A DNA stretch of 19,362 nt from Ignavibacteriales bacterium (GTDB lineage Bacteria; Bacteroidota; Ignavibacteria; Ignavibacteriales; Ignavibacteriaceae), in NCBI GenBank assembly GCA_027347125.1, contig DAIERC010000103.1, forward strand, positions 1 to 19,362, in the 5' to 3' direction. The translations under genes and the position numbers were made by a program. Under the pieces are notes generated by a model. That model saw nothing but the letters and a program-made list of their open reading frames with translations. It was not told the origin of the DNA and did not search any database. Positions 1-7,544 of this stretch are shown here, in pieces; within the stretch, counting starts at the first letter, position 1, and each line of letters begins with the position of its first letter.

Positions 1-152
1 CATGCGCCGTTATAGCCGAATCTATGCTGGCATGGAGCCTTGCCAAATTTTTCCTCGATAAATTCGGCGGCAATTCGATGGAAGAAACAAAAGATAATTA
101 TAAAAATTATACCCAGAAATTAAACAACCGTATAAAAAATAATTTTAAATAA
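1..152 (+). CDS. aroC: Chorismate synthase, C-terminal fragment
   Basis: Reading from base 3 gives 49 codons ending in TAA at 150-152; the rest of the gene lies upstream of the window. The residues include AESMLAWSLAKFFLDKFGG followed by SMEETKDNY, which matches the C-terminal helix of the Firmicutes/Chloroflexi-type chorismate synthases (family pattern GVVAEAMVA..LAD..LEKFGGDS.EE). The enzyme makes chorismate from EPSP in the last common step of aromatic amino acid synthesis, in the cytoplasm, using reduced FMN. The catalytic region is not visible, so the call rests on the tail alone. A DAHP synthase begins at the other end of the window, but the two genes are separated by unrelated operons. 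Confidence 0.7.
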   Translation, partial: CAVIAESMLAWSLAKFFLDKFGGNSMEETKDNYKNYTQKLNNRIKNNFK

Positions 153-292
153 TTGCAAATCTTTCTCCGGGTTGAATAAATGATCTTCCGGTTTCATACA
201 TCCATGTTTTCATTTATTCGTACAATCATGCATTTATGTCCGATTAGCCCAAAGATAGAAATGCAACTAAGATACTTTGACAAAAATATAAT

Positions 293-955
293 ATGCTTGT
301 AGTAAAGAAATTTGTTTTTAATCCGTTTTCGGTTAACACATATTTAATATGGGACGAGAGCAGCAAAGAATGTTTAATAATTGATCCCGGCTGTTCAAGC
401 GCTAACGAAGAGCAACAATTAAAAAGCTATATCACGGATAATCACCTTCGCGTGCTTTATATGCTTAATACTCACTGTCATATAGACCATATTATGGGAT
501 GTAATTTTATAAACGACCAGTATGAGCCGGAATATTATATCCCGGAAAAAGATATTGATCTTCTATCACATGCGCAAACGCAGGCTTCTGCTTTCGGGCT
601 TGAAATAAAACGTCCGCCGCTTCCTGATATTCTTATATCGGAAAACACCCAGCTTAAAATAGGCAACTCTCCGGTTACATTTCTTTTTACGCCCGGGCAT
701 ACTGCAGGCGAATATTGTTTCTACTTTAAGAAACAGGCCATCTGCGTTACGGGCGATGTACTGTTTAGAAGTAGCATTGGCCGAACCGATTTATGGGGCG
801 GTGACTATGATACGCTGATTAATTCCATTAGGACACAACTCTTTACTCTTCCGGATAATGTGCTTATTTATCCGGGTCACGGCGACTCGAGTAAAATAGG
901 TCTTGAAAAAACCGATAACCCGTTTCTGCATGAGACAAATAAAAATTATAATTGA
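293..955 (+). CDS. Metallo-beta-lactamase-fold hydrolase (glyoxalase II-like)
   Basis: A 220-residue protein with a complete set of MBL-fold metal ligands: THCHIDH (H61, H63, D65, H66), PGHTAGE with H136, TGD with D155, and YPGHGD with H196. Length and motif spacing fit the small 'MBL fold metallo-hydrolase' family of about 210 residues that resembles hydroxyacylglutathione hydrolase but lacks its extra C-terminal helical domain. It is expected to be a soluble dinuclear zinc or iron thioester hydrolase; the substrate cannot be told from sequence. No signal peptide is seen. It stands alone, 140 bp after aroC and 166 bp before the ABC permease gene. The ATG at 293 has no good Shine-Dalgarno sequence and an AT-rich leader. 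Confidence 0.85.
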   Translation: MLVVKKFVFNPFSVNTYLIWDESSKECLIIDPGCSSANEEQQLKSYITDNHLRVLYMLNTHCHIDHIMGCNFINDQYEPEYYIPEKDIDLLSHAQTQASAFGLEIKRPPLPDILISENTQLKIGNSPVTFLFTPGHTAGEYCFYFKKQAICVTGDVLFRSSIGRTDLWGGDYDTLINSIRTQLFTLPDNVLIYPGHGDSSKIGLEKTDNPFLHETNKNYN

Positions 956-1002
956 TTGCGGGTTGCCGAACACTCATTATCGGAATGAAAGCATTACAGA
1001 AT

Positions 1003-1063
1003 TTTCCAAAACTCAAAATTGAGAATTCAAAATTAAAAATTGAAAGTAGGAAACTCTTTCAAT
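1003..1063. repeat. AT-rich repetitive stretch with a short hairpin
   Basis: Between the hydrolase and the ABC permease gene there is a run built from near-copies of CAAAATT and AAAATTGA (about 1010-1042). It is followed by a perfect 8-bp inverted repeat, ATTGAAAG (1039-1046) and CTTTCAAT (1056-1063), with a 9-base loop. It resembles the short dispersed intergenic filler sequences seen in many Bacteroidota genomes. No T-tract follows, so it is not a typical terminator. No coding potential was found in this 166-bp gap. Confidence 0.3.
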
Positions 1064-1121
1064 ATATTCATTAGCGTAAATTCTATTTTTTATTCTGCTG
1101 AAAAATTATTGCCGGCAATTT

Positions 1122-1883
1122 ATGAAAATTAACAAAGGCACATCGAAAAAAACATTTCTATTTCTGCTCAGTTATTTTATACTGTGGATAATATTATTCG
1201 AATTCATTCTTCCCGTAAATCAAATTTTGCCGAAACCCTCAATAGTTTTTTTATCGTTCAGCGCGTTGTGGCAGTTTTACAAGCTGCCGGTTAACTTTAT
1301 CACCACTATAAGCGTTGTTTATTTTTCCCTGTTCGCGGCTTATTTTATTATTTACATGTTCAGAAATTTTTTATTAAAACATAACCACATATTTACTGAT
1401 TTTATTCTTTCGCTAAACTGGTTTTCAAAATATGTACCGGGTATAATATTCGGACTCTTTTTAATTTTCTGGCTTCCCGATTCCAATTACATCGGGTTTA
1501 TTTTTGCTTTTTCTACATCCTTCTTTTCGATGTTGATAAAACTGAAAGAAGAGACAATAAATATTAAACATGAATATGTTGACGCCGCGAAATCTTTAGG
1601 CGCAGACGAGTCGGTAGTACGCCGGAAGATTTTATGGGATGCTTCTCAACCCGGCTTAATAAAGCACCTGTTTGAACTTCATTTTTATATCTGGTCTGTT
1701 TTAATAGTATTTGAATTTATAAACGGCGGCTACGGCCTGGGCAACATATTCCGCCTTGCGTTGCAATACCGCGATTTATCGGCGTTATTTACAAACGCAA
1801 TAATAATCGGTGTTACAATCTTTTTAGGTTCGCATGTAATCAGGTATATTAGAAATAAATTTTTTCACTGGAGTATTTTTTGA
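1122..1883 (+). CDS. ABC transporter permease, NitT/TauT (SsuC/TauC) type
   Basis: A 253-residue inner-membrane protein with about six hydrophobic segments (roughly 11-30, 58-80, 103-118, 122-140, 187-200, 223-240). The cytoplasmic EAA loop that contacts the ATPase is recognisable at 151-185: EYVDAAKSLGADESVVRRKI. The following LP of the family consensus is replaced by W172-D173. The later YGLGN (204-208) is also typical of the family. The ATPase gene follows with a TTGA stop/start overlap, so the two are co-translated. No periplasmic substrate-binding protein is encoded nearby, so the substrate (sulfonate, nitrate, thiamine precursor or other) cannot be assigned. The ATG at 1122 has only a weak ribosome-binding site. 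Confidence 0.8.
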   Translation: MKINKGTSKKTFLFLLSYFILWIILFEFILPVNQILPKPSIVFLSFSALWQFYKLPVNFITTISVVYFSLFAAYFIIYMFRNFLLKHNHIFTDFILSLNWFSKYVPGIIFGLFLIFWLPDSNYIGFIFAFSTSFFSMLIKLKEETINIKHEYVDAAKSLGADESVVRRKILWDASQPGLIKHLFELHFYIWSVLIVFEFINGGYGLGNIFRLALQYRDLSALFTNAIIIGVTIFLGSHVIRYIRNKFFHWSIF

Positions 1884-2677
1884 GCGAATTAAATTCGGTT
1901 TTTGAAATAAAAAATATCTCAAAGTTTTACACCGGTGCGGCCGGCTCAAAGTTGCATGTACTGGATGAAGTTTCTTTTAAAATTGAAATTATAGGACAAG
2001 TCGGATCAATTATTTCCGTTCTTGCCCCGTTCGGTTCCGGTACATCAACGTTGCTTAAAATAATAGCGGCGATAGAAGAGCCTACCGATGGCAGTGTTTT
2101 TATTAACGGCGCTTTGTATAGCCATGCATCCGGTAAAATTGCTTATATCCCTGAACTGCCTTCTTCGTTTCCCTGGCTAAACGTAAAACAAAATATTGAA
2201 TTTGTTGCGTCGCTTAAAAGCAGAGGCAATATTGATGTAAATAAATTGATTTCCATTGTAGGCCTTACCGGCTACGAAGATCATTTTCCGCACGAAAAAA
2301 GCATTGGGTTTAGATTCAGAATATCATTGGCAAGGGCTTTGGCCGTAAATCCATCTCTAATACTTCTTGACGATCCGTTTAGAGGCCTTCACGGCGAAAC
2401 TAAAAAAGAAATTTACAGCTTGCTTCAAAACGTAAAAGAAAAATTAAAAACAAATTATCTTCTTACTACCACAAACATTACCGAGGCAATCAGTTTATCC
2501 GATAAAATTCTATTAATGAAAAATCATCCGGGAAAAATTTTCAAAGAAATAATTGTAAATCAAAATCTTATATCATCCGGTGATAGAGAAGTTTTTACCT
2601 CTTTAAGAACCGAAATAGAATCCGCTTACTCTGCATTCGAAGGAACTCCGTTAGTTTCCGAAGTAAAATATAAATAA
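1880..2677 (+). CDS. Degenerate ABC transporter ATPase (probable catalytically dead NitT/TauT type)
   Basis: The 265-residue protein aligns over its full length with SsuB/TauB-type ATPases, but nearly all catalytic positions are changed. Walker A reads APFGSGTST (49-57), with T55 in place of the essential lysine. The Q-loop FQE is IPEL (90-93), without glutamine. The LSGGMRQR signature is KSIGFRFR (140-147). Walker B is LILLDDPF, with D165 where the catalytic glutamate should be. The H-loop THD is TTN (197-199), so the switch histidine is lost. The flanking frame (ISLARALAVNPSLILLDD, EAISLSDKILLM) is well kept and there is no stop or frameshift. The start is a TTG overlapping the permease stop, supported by GGAG at 1870-1873, six bases upstream. 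It may be a regulatory or structural pseudo-ATPase, or a gene beginning to decay. Confidence 0.85.
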   Translation: MSELNSVFEIKNISKFYTGAAGSKLHVLDEVSFKIEIIGQVGSIISVLAPFGSGTSTLLKIIAAIEEPTDGSVFINGALYSHASGKIAYIPELPSSFPWLNVKQNIEFVASLKSRGNIDVNKLISIVGLTGYEDHFPHEKSIGFRFRISLARALAVNPSLILLDDPFRGLHGETKKEIYSLLQNVKEKLKTNYLLTTTNITEAISLSDKILLMKNHPGKIFKEIIVNQNLISSGDREVFTSLRTEIESAYSAFEGTPLVSEVKYK

Positions 2678-2754
2678 ATGAATTTCTGTGTATAGTTGCA
2701 TAAAGGGGAGTACTCTGTAAAAAAGAATTACGATCAAACTCCGAAGGTAATATT

Positions 2755-4299
2755 ATGAGCAATAAGTATGATGAATTATTAAACCGGAAAGAAGCCGCTA
2801 AACTTGGCGGAGGCAAGGATAAAATTGAGGCACATCATGCAAAAGGAAAATTAACTGCCAGGGAAAGACTTGAACTTCTGGTTGACGAAGGCAGTTTTGA
2901 AGAGACCGATATGTTTGTTGAGCATAGAGCTACTGATTTTGGCTTGGATAAACAACATTACCCTGGCGACGGCGTTGTTACCGGGTTTGCAAAAATTGAC
3001 GGTAGACCGGTTGCGGTTTTTAGTCAGGACTTTACTGTGTTTGGCGGTTCGCTGTCTGAAACACACGCCGGAAAGATCGTAAAGATTATGAACATGGCAA
3101 TGAAAATCGGCATACCGGTTATAGGATTAAATGATTCCGGCGGTGCAAGAATTCAGGAAGGTGTTGATAGCCTTGGCGGCTATGCAGATATTTTTCTTTT
3201 AAATACTCTTGCGTCGGGAGTAATTCCGCAAATTTCCGTTATACTTGGCCCGTGTGCCGGCGGCGCAGTTTATTCGCCTGCAATTACTGATTTTATTTTC
3301 ATGGTTAAAAATTCCAGCTACATGTTTGTTACCGGCCCCAATGTTGTAAAAACTGTTACTCATGAGGAAGTAAGCTTTGAAGATCTAGGTGGGGCCGAAA
3401 CTCATGCTTCCAAAAGCGGTGTCGCCCACTTTATAAATGAAAATGAAATTGAAACCCTTTTAAACGTAAGACGTCTTACCGGGTATCTGCCGTTAAATTT
3501 TATGGATAAACCGGTTGAGCATAATTTCGATTTTTCCTCTCTTAAGCCTGATGAAAGATTAAATGAAATCGTCCCTGATAATCCGAATAAACCGTACGAT
3601 ATGAAGCGGATAATAAATTTGCTTGTTGATGATAATGACTTTCTGGAAGTGCAGGCCGGTTACGCTGAAAATATTATTGTGGGCTTTGCGCGGTTGGGCG
3701 GGCAATCGATTGGTATTGTTGCCAACCAGCCCTCTGTTCTTGCGGGAGTACTTGATATTAATTCTTCCGCAAAAGGCGCACGCTTTGTCCGCTTTTGCGA
3801 TGCTTTCGGTATCCCTTTGCTTGTCTTGGTTGATGTACCCGGCTTTTTACCGGGAACAGAACAAGAATGGAACGGGATTATAAGGCACGGTTCTAAATTA
3901 TTATACGCATTTTGCGAAGCTACGGTTCCCAAAGTTACGGTTATTACCAGGAAGGCCTATGGAGGCGCTTACGATGTAATGAACTCAAAACACGTACGCG
4001 GTGATTTCAATTTTGCATGGCCTACAGCTGAAATAGCTGTTATGGGTCCCAAAGGAGCTGTTGAAATTATCTTCAAAAAAGAAATTGCAAAGGCAGAAGA
4101 CCCGGCGGCTAAAGTAGAAGAGAAGTTATTCGAATATATTGATAAGTTCGCTAATCCTTACATTGCTGCCGAGCGTGGCTATATTGATGATGTTATTTTG
4201 CCGAAGGATACAAAAGTTAGATTAGTTAATGCGTTTGCGTTGTTAAAAAACAAAGTTGATAAAAACCCGAAAAAGAAACACGGCAATATACCTCTTTAA
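2755..4299 (+). CDS. pccB: Acyl-CoA carboxylase carboxyltransferase subunit (propionyl/methylmalonyl-CoA type)
   Basis: At 514 residues this matches the PccB/MmdA family in length. Both crotonase-like halves are present. The N-terminal half has NDSGGARIQEG (126-136) and GPCAGGAVYSPA (165-176), which form the acyl-CoA oxyanion pocket. The C-terminal half has VDVPGFLPGTEQE, TRKAYGGAYDVMNSK and AWPTAEIAVMGPKGAVEIIF, which form the biotin-carboxylate pocket. It transfers a carboxyl group between biotin and propionyl-CoA or a related acyl-CoA. The biotin carboxylase/BCCP partner is not in the window, so it acts with subunits encoded elsewhere. The family cannot be split safely between propionyl-CoA carboxylase, methylmalonyl-CoA decarboxylase alpha and transcarboxylase from sequence alone. 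The ATG at 2755 is preceded by GAAGG at about 2741-2746. Confidence 0.9.
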   Translation: MSNKYDELLNRKEAAKLGGGKDKIEAHHAKGKLTARERLELLVDEGSFEETDMFVEHRATDFGLDKQHYPGDGVVTGFAKIDGRPVAVFSQDFTVFGGSLSETHAGKIVKIMNMAMKIGIPVIGLNDSGGARIQEGVDSLGGYADIFLLNTLASGVIPQISVILGPCAGGAVYSPAITDFIFMVKNSSYMFVTGPNVVKTVTHEEVSFEDLGGAETHASKSGVAHFINENEIETLLNVRRLTGYLPLNFMDKPVEHNFDFSSLKPDERLNEIVPDNPNKPYDMKRIINLLVDDNDFLEVQAGYAENIIVGFARLGGQSIGIVANQPSVLAGVLDINSSAKGARFVRFCDAFGIPLLVLVDVPGFLPGTEQEWNGIIRHGSKLLYAFCEATVPKVTVITRKAYGGAYDVMNSKHVRGDFNFAWPTAEIAVMGPKGAVEIIFKKEIAKAEDPAAKVEEKLFEYIDKFANPYIAAERGYIDDVILPKDTKVRLVNAFALLKNKVDKNPKKKHGNIPL

Positions 4300-4423
4300 C
4301 GGTTTTTCTGTTTTGTAACTCTTTGAAAAACTTCTAATTAACTAAATTTGTTTGAATATTTACTTGATTAAAAAAAATAAACTACTTATATTAAAACCAA
4401 AATTTTAAAATAAAGGAGTATGC

Positions 4424-6358
4424 ATGGCAAAGAAAATTCTACGGTTCTTTGTTATCTCTTTGTTTTCTCTGATCTTTTTCTCGTGCGGAGGAAATAAAGA
4501 AATAACAAAGGATGTAAAGGCACAAGAAGCACAAAATAAAGTTCAAAAAGTTGGTATAGTATCCGAAATGTTAGAGCAAGCACGCCAATATTACGTGGAT
4601 GCTCTTACAAAGCAGGAACAAAATAGTCCCACTGAAGCAGTTAACAATTATGAATCCGCTCTTAGAATAATAAACAACCTTAGCTATTACCCCGGAATCG
4701 AACAAAACGAAGCATATGTTGAATTAGAAAAATCTATTATTGATGATTACAAGAAATATGTAGACGGACTTCCGGAATTGCCTGCCAATGTTTCTTTTGC
4801 AGCATTGGAAGAGTGGATGGGAAAATCTTTGCCCGAAATAAAAGTAAATCTGGCGGATAAAAAGAAAGACACTAAAAGAGTTGTTATACCTGCCGATATT
4901 CCTTTGGAAGATAATTCCTATGTTGACCAATGGATTGAATATTTTACCGGCAGAGGAAGAGCTCATATGCAGCTTTGGCTTGAGCGATCAGGCAAATATT
5001 TTCCTATGATGACCAAAATATTTGACGCGCAAGGCGTTCCGAGACAATTGGTTTATCTAAGTATGGTTGAAAGCGGACTTAACCCAACTGCGCGCTCGTG
5101 GGCTAGTGCCGTAGGTTTGTGGCAGTTTATAAAATCAACAGGAAGATTGTACGGCCTTCATTCTGATTTTTATTATGACGAAAGAAGAGATCCTGAAAAG
5201 GCTACCATGGCGGCGGCAAAACATTTGAAAGATCTTCATAACGATCTGGGTGATTGGTATCTAGCGCTTGCCGCATATAATGCCGGCGAAGGAAGAATTA
5301 CCCGCGCGGTAAGGAGAGCAGGCGCAAATGATTTTTGGACGGCAAGAGAATATTTACCCAGGGAAACAAGAAGTTACGTTCCTCAATACATTGCCGTAAG
5401 CCTTATTGCAATGGATCCGGCTAAATACGGCTTTACTAATATTGATTTTCAAAAACCGGTGGATTATACCACCTACAATGTTAAGGGCGCTGTTGATCTT
5501 AATTATTTGGCTCAGTGCGCCGGCGTTGATCCGCAAACCCTGGAAGACATGAATCCGGAGTTAACTCAAATGTGCACGCCGGCTTCATACACTAACGGGT
5601 ACCCCTTAAAAATTCCTAAATCTTCTTTACAAACCTTTGCCTCAAATATTGTTAACATTCCTCAAAGCGCCATGAGAAATTATTTGGTTCACACCGTAAG
5701 ACGGGGTGAAACTTTATACAGAATAGCCGCGAGGTACGGCGTTTCTAAAAACGATTTGGCTGACGCAAACAATATTTCGGTTAGATCAAGAGTATACCCC
5801 GGGGTAAAACTAAAAATTCCGATATCAAATATTTCTAGTGATAACGTAGCGTACAATACAAACACGCAAACTGCTGAAGATAATTCCGAAGCGGATGATA
5901 ATAGTACTTCTACAAATGAAACAACCGGCGCAGAAGGTTATGTTTCGCCATACCTTTCATTGAATAAGGATGTAACAAGCGATTCTACAGACTCGGCGGA
6001 AACAGATAACCTGGTTGCCGACGCAGGCCAGGACGTTTCAAACGATGCGGCGGATGTTGCAGACACAAGCTCTTCGGTTAATACACCTGTAATTCCGAAC
6101 GATTTTTCGCCTGTCCATTACAAGGTTAAGAAGAATGACAGCCTTCTCGGCATAGCCGATTTGTTTAGCGCCAGGGTTATTGATATAAGAAATTGGAACA
6201 ATATACCTTATACCAAGAGCATTGTTGTAGGGCAGGATTTAACTATTTATGTACCTTCAGATAAAAAAGATTTTTACGCCAGCCTGGACAACCAAACTTC
6301 AATTGAAAAATCTTCTGCCCGTTCGGCAGTAGTTGTAAAAAGCAACAAAAGTGAATGA
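4424..6358 (+). CDS. mltD: Lipoprotein lytic murein transglycosylase with LysM domains (MltD-like), N-terminal part
   Basis: This 644-residue lipoprotein has a signal peptide with lipobox FFSC (lipidated C21). It has a helical N-terminal region (about 40-170) and then a GH23 SLT domain (about 195-320). The catalytic glutamate is E216 in YLSMVESGLNP, followed by SAVGLWQFIKSTG, KHLKDLHNDLGDW and LALAAYNAGEGRI. Two LysM peptidoglycan-binding domains follow (about 420-466 and 564-610), joined by an acidic Ser/Thr/Asp-rich linker. It should cleave glycan strands at the outer membrane or in the periplasm, leaving 1,6-anhydro-muramic ends. AAAGGAG at 4412-4418, five bases before the ATG, fixes the start. 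The frame ends at a TGA (6356-6358), after which the same frame continues with five more LysM domains, so this may be the front part of a 956-residue protein. Confidence 0.9.
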   Translation: MAKKILRFFVISLFSLIFFSCGGNKEITKDVKAQEAQNKVQKVGIVSEMLEQARQYYVDALTKQEQNSPTEAVNNYESALRIINNLSYYPGIEQNEAYVELEKSIIDDYKKYVDGLPELPANVSFAALEEWMGKSLPEIKVNLADKKKDTKRVVIPADIPLEDNSYVDQWIEYFTGRGRAHMQLWLERSGKYFPMMTKIFDAQGVPRQLVYLSMVESGLNPTARSWASAVGLWQFIKSTGRLYGLHSDFYYDERRDPEKATMAAAKHLKDLHNDLGDWYLALAAYNAGEGRITRAVRRAGANDFWTAREYLPRETRSYVPQYIAVSLIAMDPAKYGFTNIDFQKPVDYTTYNVKGAVDLNYLAQCAGVDPQTLEDMNPELTQMCTPASYTNGYPLKIPKSSLQTFASNIVNIPQSAMRNYLVHTVRRGETLYRIAARYGVSKNDLADANNISVRSRVYPGVKLKIPISNISSDNVAYNTNTQTAEDNSEADDNSTSTNETTGAEGYVSPYLSLNKDVTSDSTDSAETDNLVADAGQDVSNDAADVADTSSSVNTPVIPNDFSPVHYKVKKNDSLLGIADLFSARVIDIRNWNNIPYTKSIVVGQDLTIYVPSDKKDFYASLDNQTSIEKSSARSAVVVKSNKSE

Positions 6359-7294
6359 CTTTATCACCGCGTTAGAAGAGGTGAAAGCTTAAATTCGATT
6401 GCTGTTAAATATGGTGTAGATATTAACTCCATTAAAGATTGGAACAGCTTAAGCAGCAACAGAATTTTAGCCGGCAAAAAGCTAAAAATATATGCCGACA
6501 GAAATTCCCGCTACATCGCCTCCACCGAAGGCACAAATCTTTATACCAACCGCACAAGTTTATTCCGATACAAAGTTAAAAGAGGCGAAAATTTAAGCGA
6601 GTTGTCGGTTAAATTCGGTGTACCTTCGGCAACTTTAAGACGCTGGAATAGTTTAAGAAGCAACAGATTAGTTGCCGGGCAAACGTTAAAGATTTATTCC
6701 AACGATAACAACGAGTCCTTGGGTGATAATGCACCTAAAACATCGGCGAATATAAACTATTATAAAGTTAAATCTAACGATTCAATCGGCAAAATAGCCG
6801 AGCTTTATCAAGTTTCGACCACCAGCATAAGAAGGTGGAACAATTTAAGAAGCAATAAAATTCTTGCCGGAAAAACATTAAAAATATATTCGGATGCCGA
6901 CGTAAATGATATCGGTGATAATTCATCCGAAGATAACTCCATTGATGCCGGAATATACATGGTTAAAAAAGGCGATACGATAAGCCGTATAGCCGATAAA
7001 TACAATGTATCGGTTGCGAAACTTAAAAAATGGAATAAACTGGATAACAATGATATTGTCGCCGGTTCTACGTTAAAGATTAAATCGAAAACTTCCGAAA
7101 CTAAAGTAGCTTCTGCAAAAAAGTATGAAAAAAGTAAAAAGGCAGAAGGCAAAATGAAGATTCACAAAGTTACCCGTGGTGAATCTTTATATTCTATAGC
7201 AAAAGAATACGGAATGTCGGTAGACAGAATAAAGGAATTAAATAATTTATCAGGCAAAAAAATTAAAATCGGTGAGAAGCTGAAAGTTGAATAG
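6359..7294 (+). CDS. LysM-repeat continuation of the transglycosylase, cut off by an in-frame TGA
   Basis: In the same frame as the transglycosylase, directly after its TGA, 311 codons stay open to a TAG at 7292-7294. They encode five LysM domains starting near 6359, 6563, 6755, 6950 and 7154. Typical openings are YHRVRRGESL, YKVKRGENL, YKVKSNDSI, YMVKKGDTI and HKVTRGESL. No ATG, GTG or TTG occurs in frame before a TTG at 6602, which lies inside the second of these domains and has no convincing ribosome-binding site. The segment therefore cannot be translated sensibly on its own. It is either reached by readthrough, silenced by a nonsense mutation, or interrupted by a sequence error. Middle repeats share blocks such as RRWNNLRSN and LAGKTLKIY, which points to internal duplication. 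Confidence 0.65.
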   Translation, partial: LYHRVRRGESLNSIAVKYGVDINSIKDWNSLSSNRILAGKKLKIYADRNSRYIASTEGTNLYTNRTSLFRYKVKRGENLSELSVKFGVPSATLRRWNSLRSNRLVAGQTLKIYSNDNNESLGDNAPKTSANINYYKVKSNDSIGKIAELYQVSTTSIRRWNNLRSNKILAGKTLKIYSDADVNDIGDNSSEDNSIDAGIYMVKKGDTISRIADKYNVSVAKLKKWNKLDNNDIVAGSTLKIKSKTSETKVASAKKYEKSKKAEGKMKIHKVTRGESLYSIAKEYGMSVDRIKELNNLSGKKIKIGEKLKVE

Positions 7295-7375
7295 CAGCAC
7301 CTTTTTATTTACTTTGCGTAAAAATATTTTTGTAATATCTTTACATAAACATTGTTCTAATAAATAATATTTTTG

Positions 7376-7469
7376 AGCCGTTAGGGGTGTTGAGCCCGAT
7401 TTAATCGGGAATGACTGAGATTATACCCTTAAACCTGATCTGGATAATACCAGCGTAGGGAAACGGGCT
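7376..7469 (+). promoter_or_regulatory. TPP riboswitch (THI element) aptamer
   Basis: All conserved blocks of the thiamine pyrophosphate aptamer are present: AGGGGTG (7383-7389), CTGAGA (7415-7420), ACCC (7425-7428), ACCTGATCTGGATAATACC (7433-7451) and GCGTAGGGAA (7453-7462). P1 is AGCCGTT (7376-7382) paired with AACGGGCT (7462-7469), with G7465 bulged. The variable P3 arm is CCCGAT/ATCGGG (7395-7400 with 7404-7409). A plausible but weak promoter is TTTACA (7340-7345) with an AT-rich -10 around 7361-7366. It controls the TonB receptor and probably the thiN-symporter genes behind it. Confidence 0.97.
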
Positions 7470-7500
7470 AGGACATTTAAAAAAAGAATAATTGAGTTTT

Positions 7501-7524
7501 AGCCGTTTCTAGAAACGGCTTTTT
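7501..7524 (+). terminator. Riboswitch-controlled intrinsic terminator
   Basis: A perfect palindrome, AGCCGTTTCT/AGAAACGGCT (7501-7520), is followed by a T run (7520-7524). It would form an 8-bp stem with loop CTAG, between the TPP aptamer and the receptor start codon. Its 5' arm repeats the P1 5' strand AGCCGTT, so the P1 3' strand (7461-7469) can pair with either. TPP binding would hold P1 and free the terminator; without TPP the P1 3' strand can act as an antiterminator. Confidence 0.85.
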
Positions 7525-7544
7525 CATTTTAAAAAGGAGAAAAA

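Noticed and set aside
277..292. TTGACA ... TATAAT promoter before the hydrolase gene
   Set aside because: The two boxes are separated by only four bases and the second abuts the ATG, so they cannot work as a -35/-10 pair for this gene.
1122..2677. ABC pair as ThiXZ thiamine-precursor importer linked to the thiamine cassette
   Set aside because: The fold family is compatible, but there is no TPP element or ThiY-type binding protein nearby, and the pair is almost 5 kb away from the riboswitch with unrelated genes between.
6356..6358. TGA read as selenocysteine
   Set aside because: LysM transglycosylases have no known selenocysteine site, the position is a linker with no redox role, and no convincing SECIS-like hairpin was seen directly downstream.
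6602..7294. Independent LysM protein starting at the TTG at 6602
   Set aside because: The TTG lies inside a LysM domain whose first half (from 6563) is encoded upstream in the same frame, and no suitable ribosome-binding site precedes it. It is a continuation of the transglycosylase frame.
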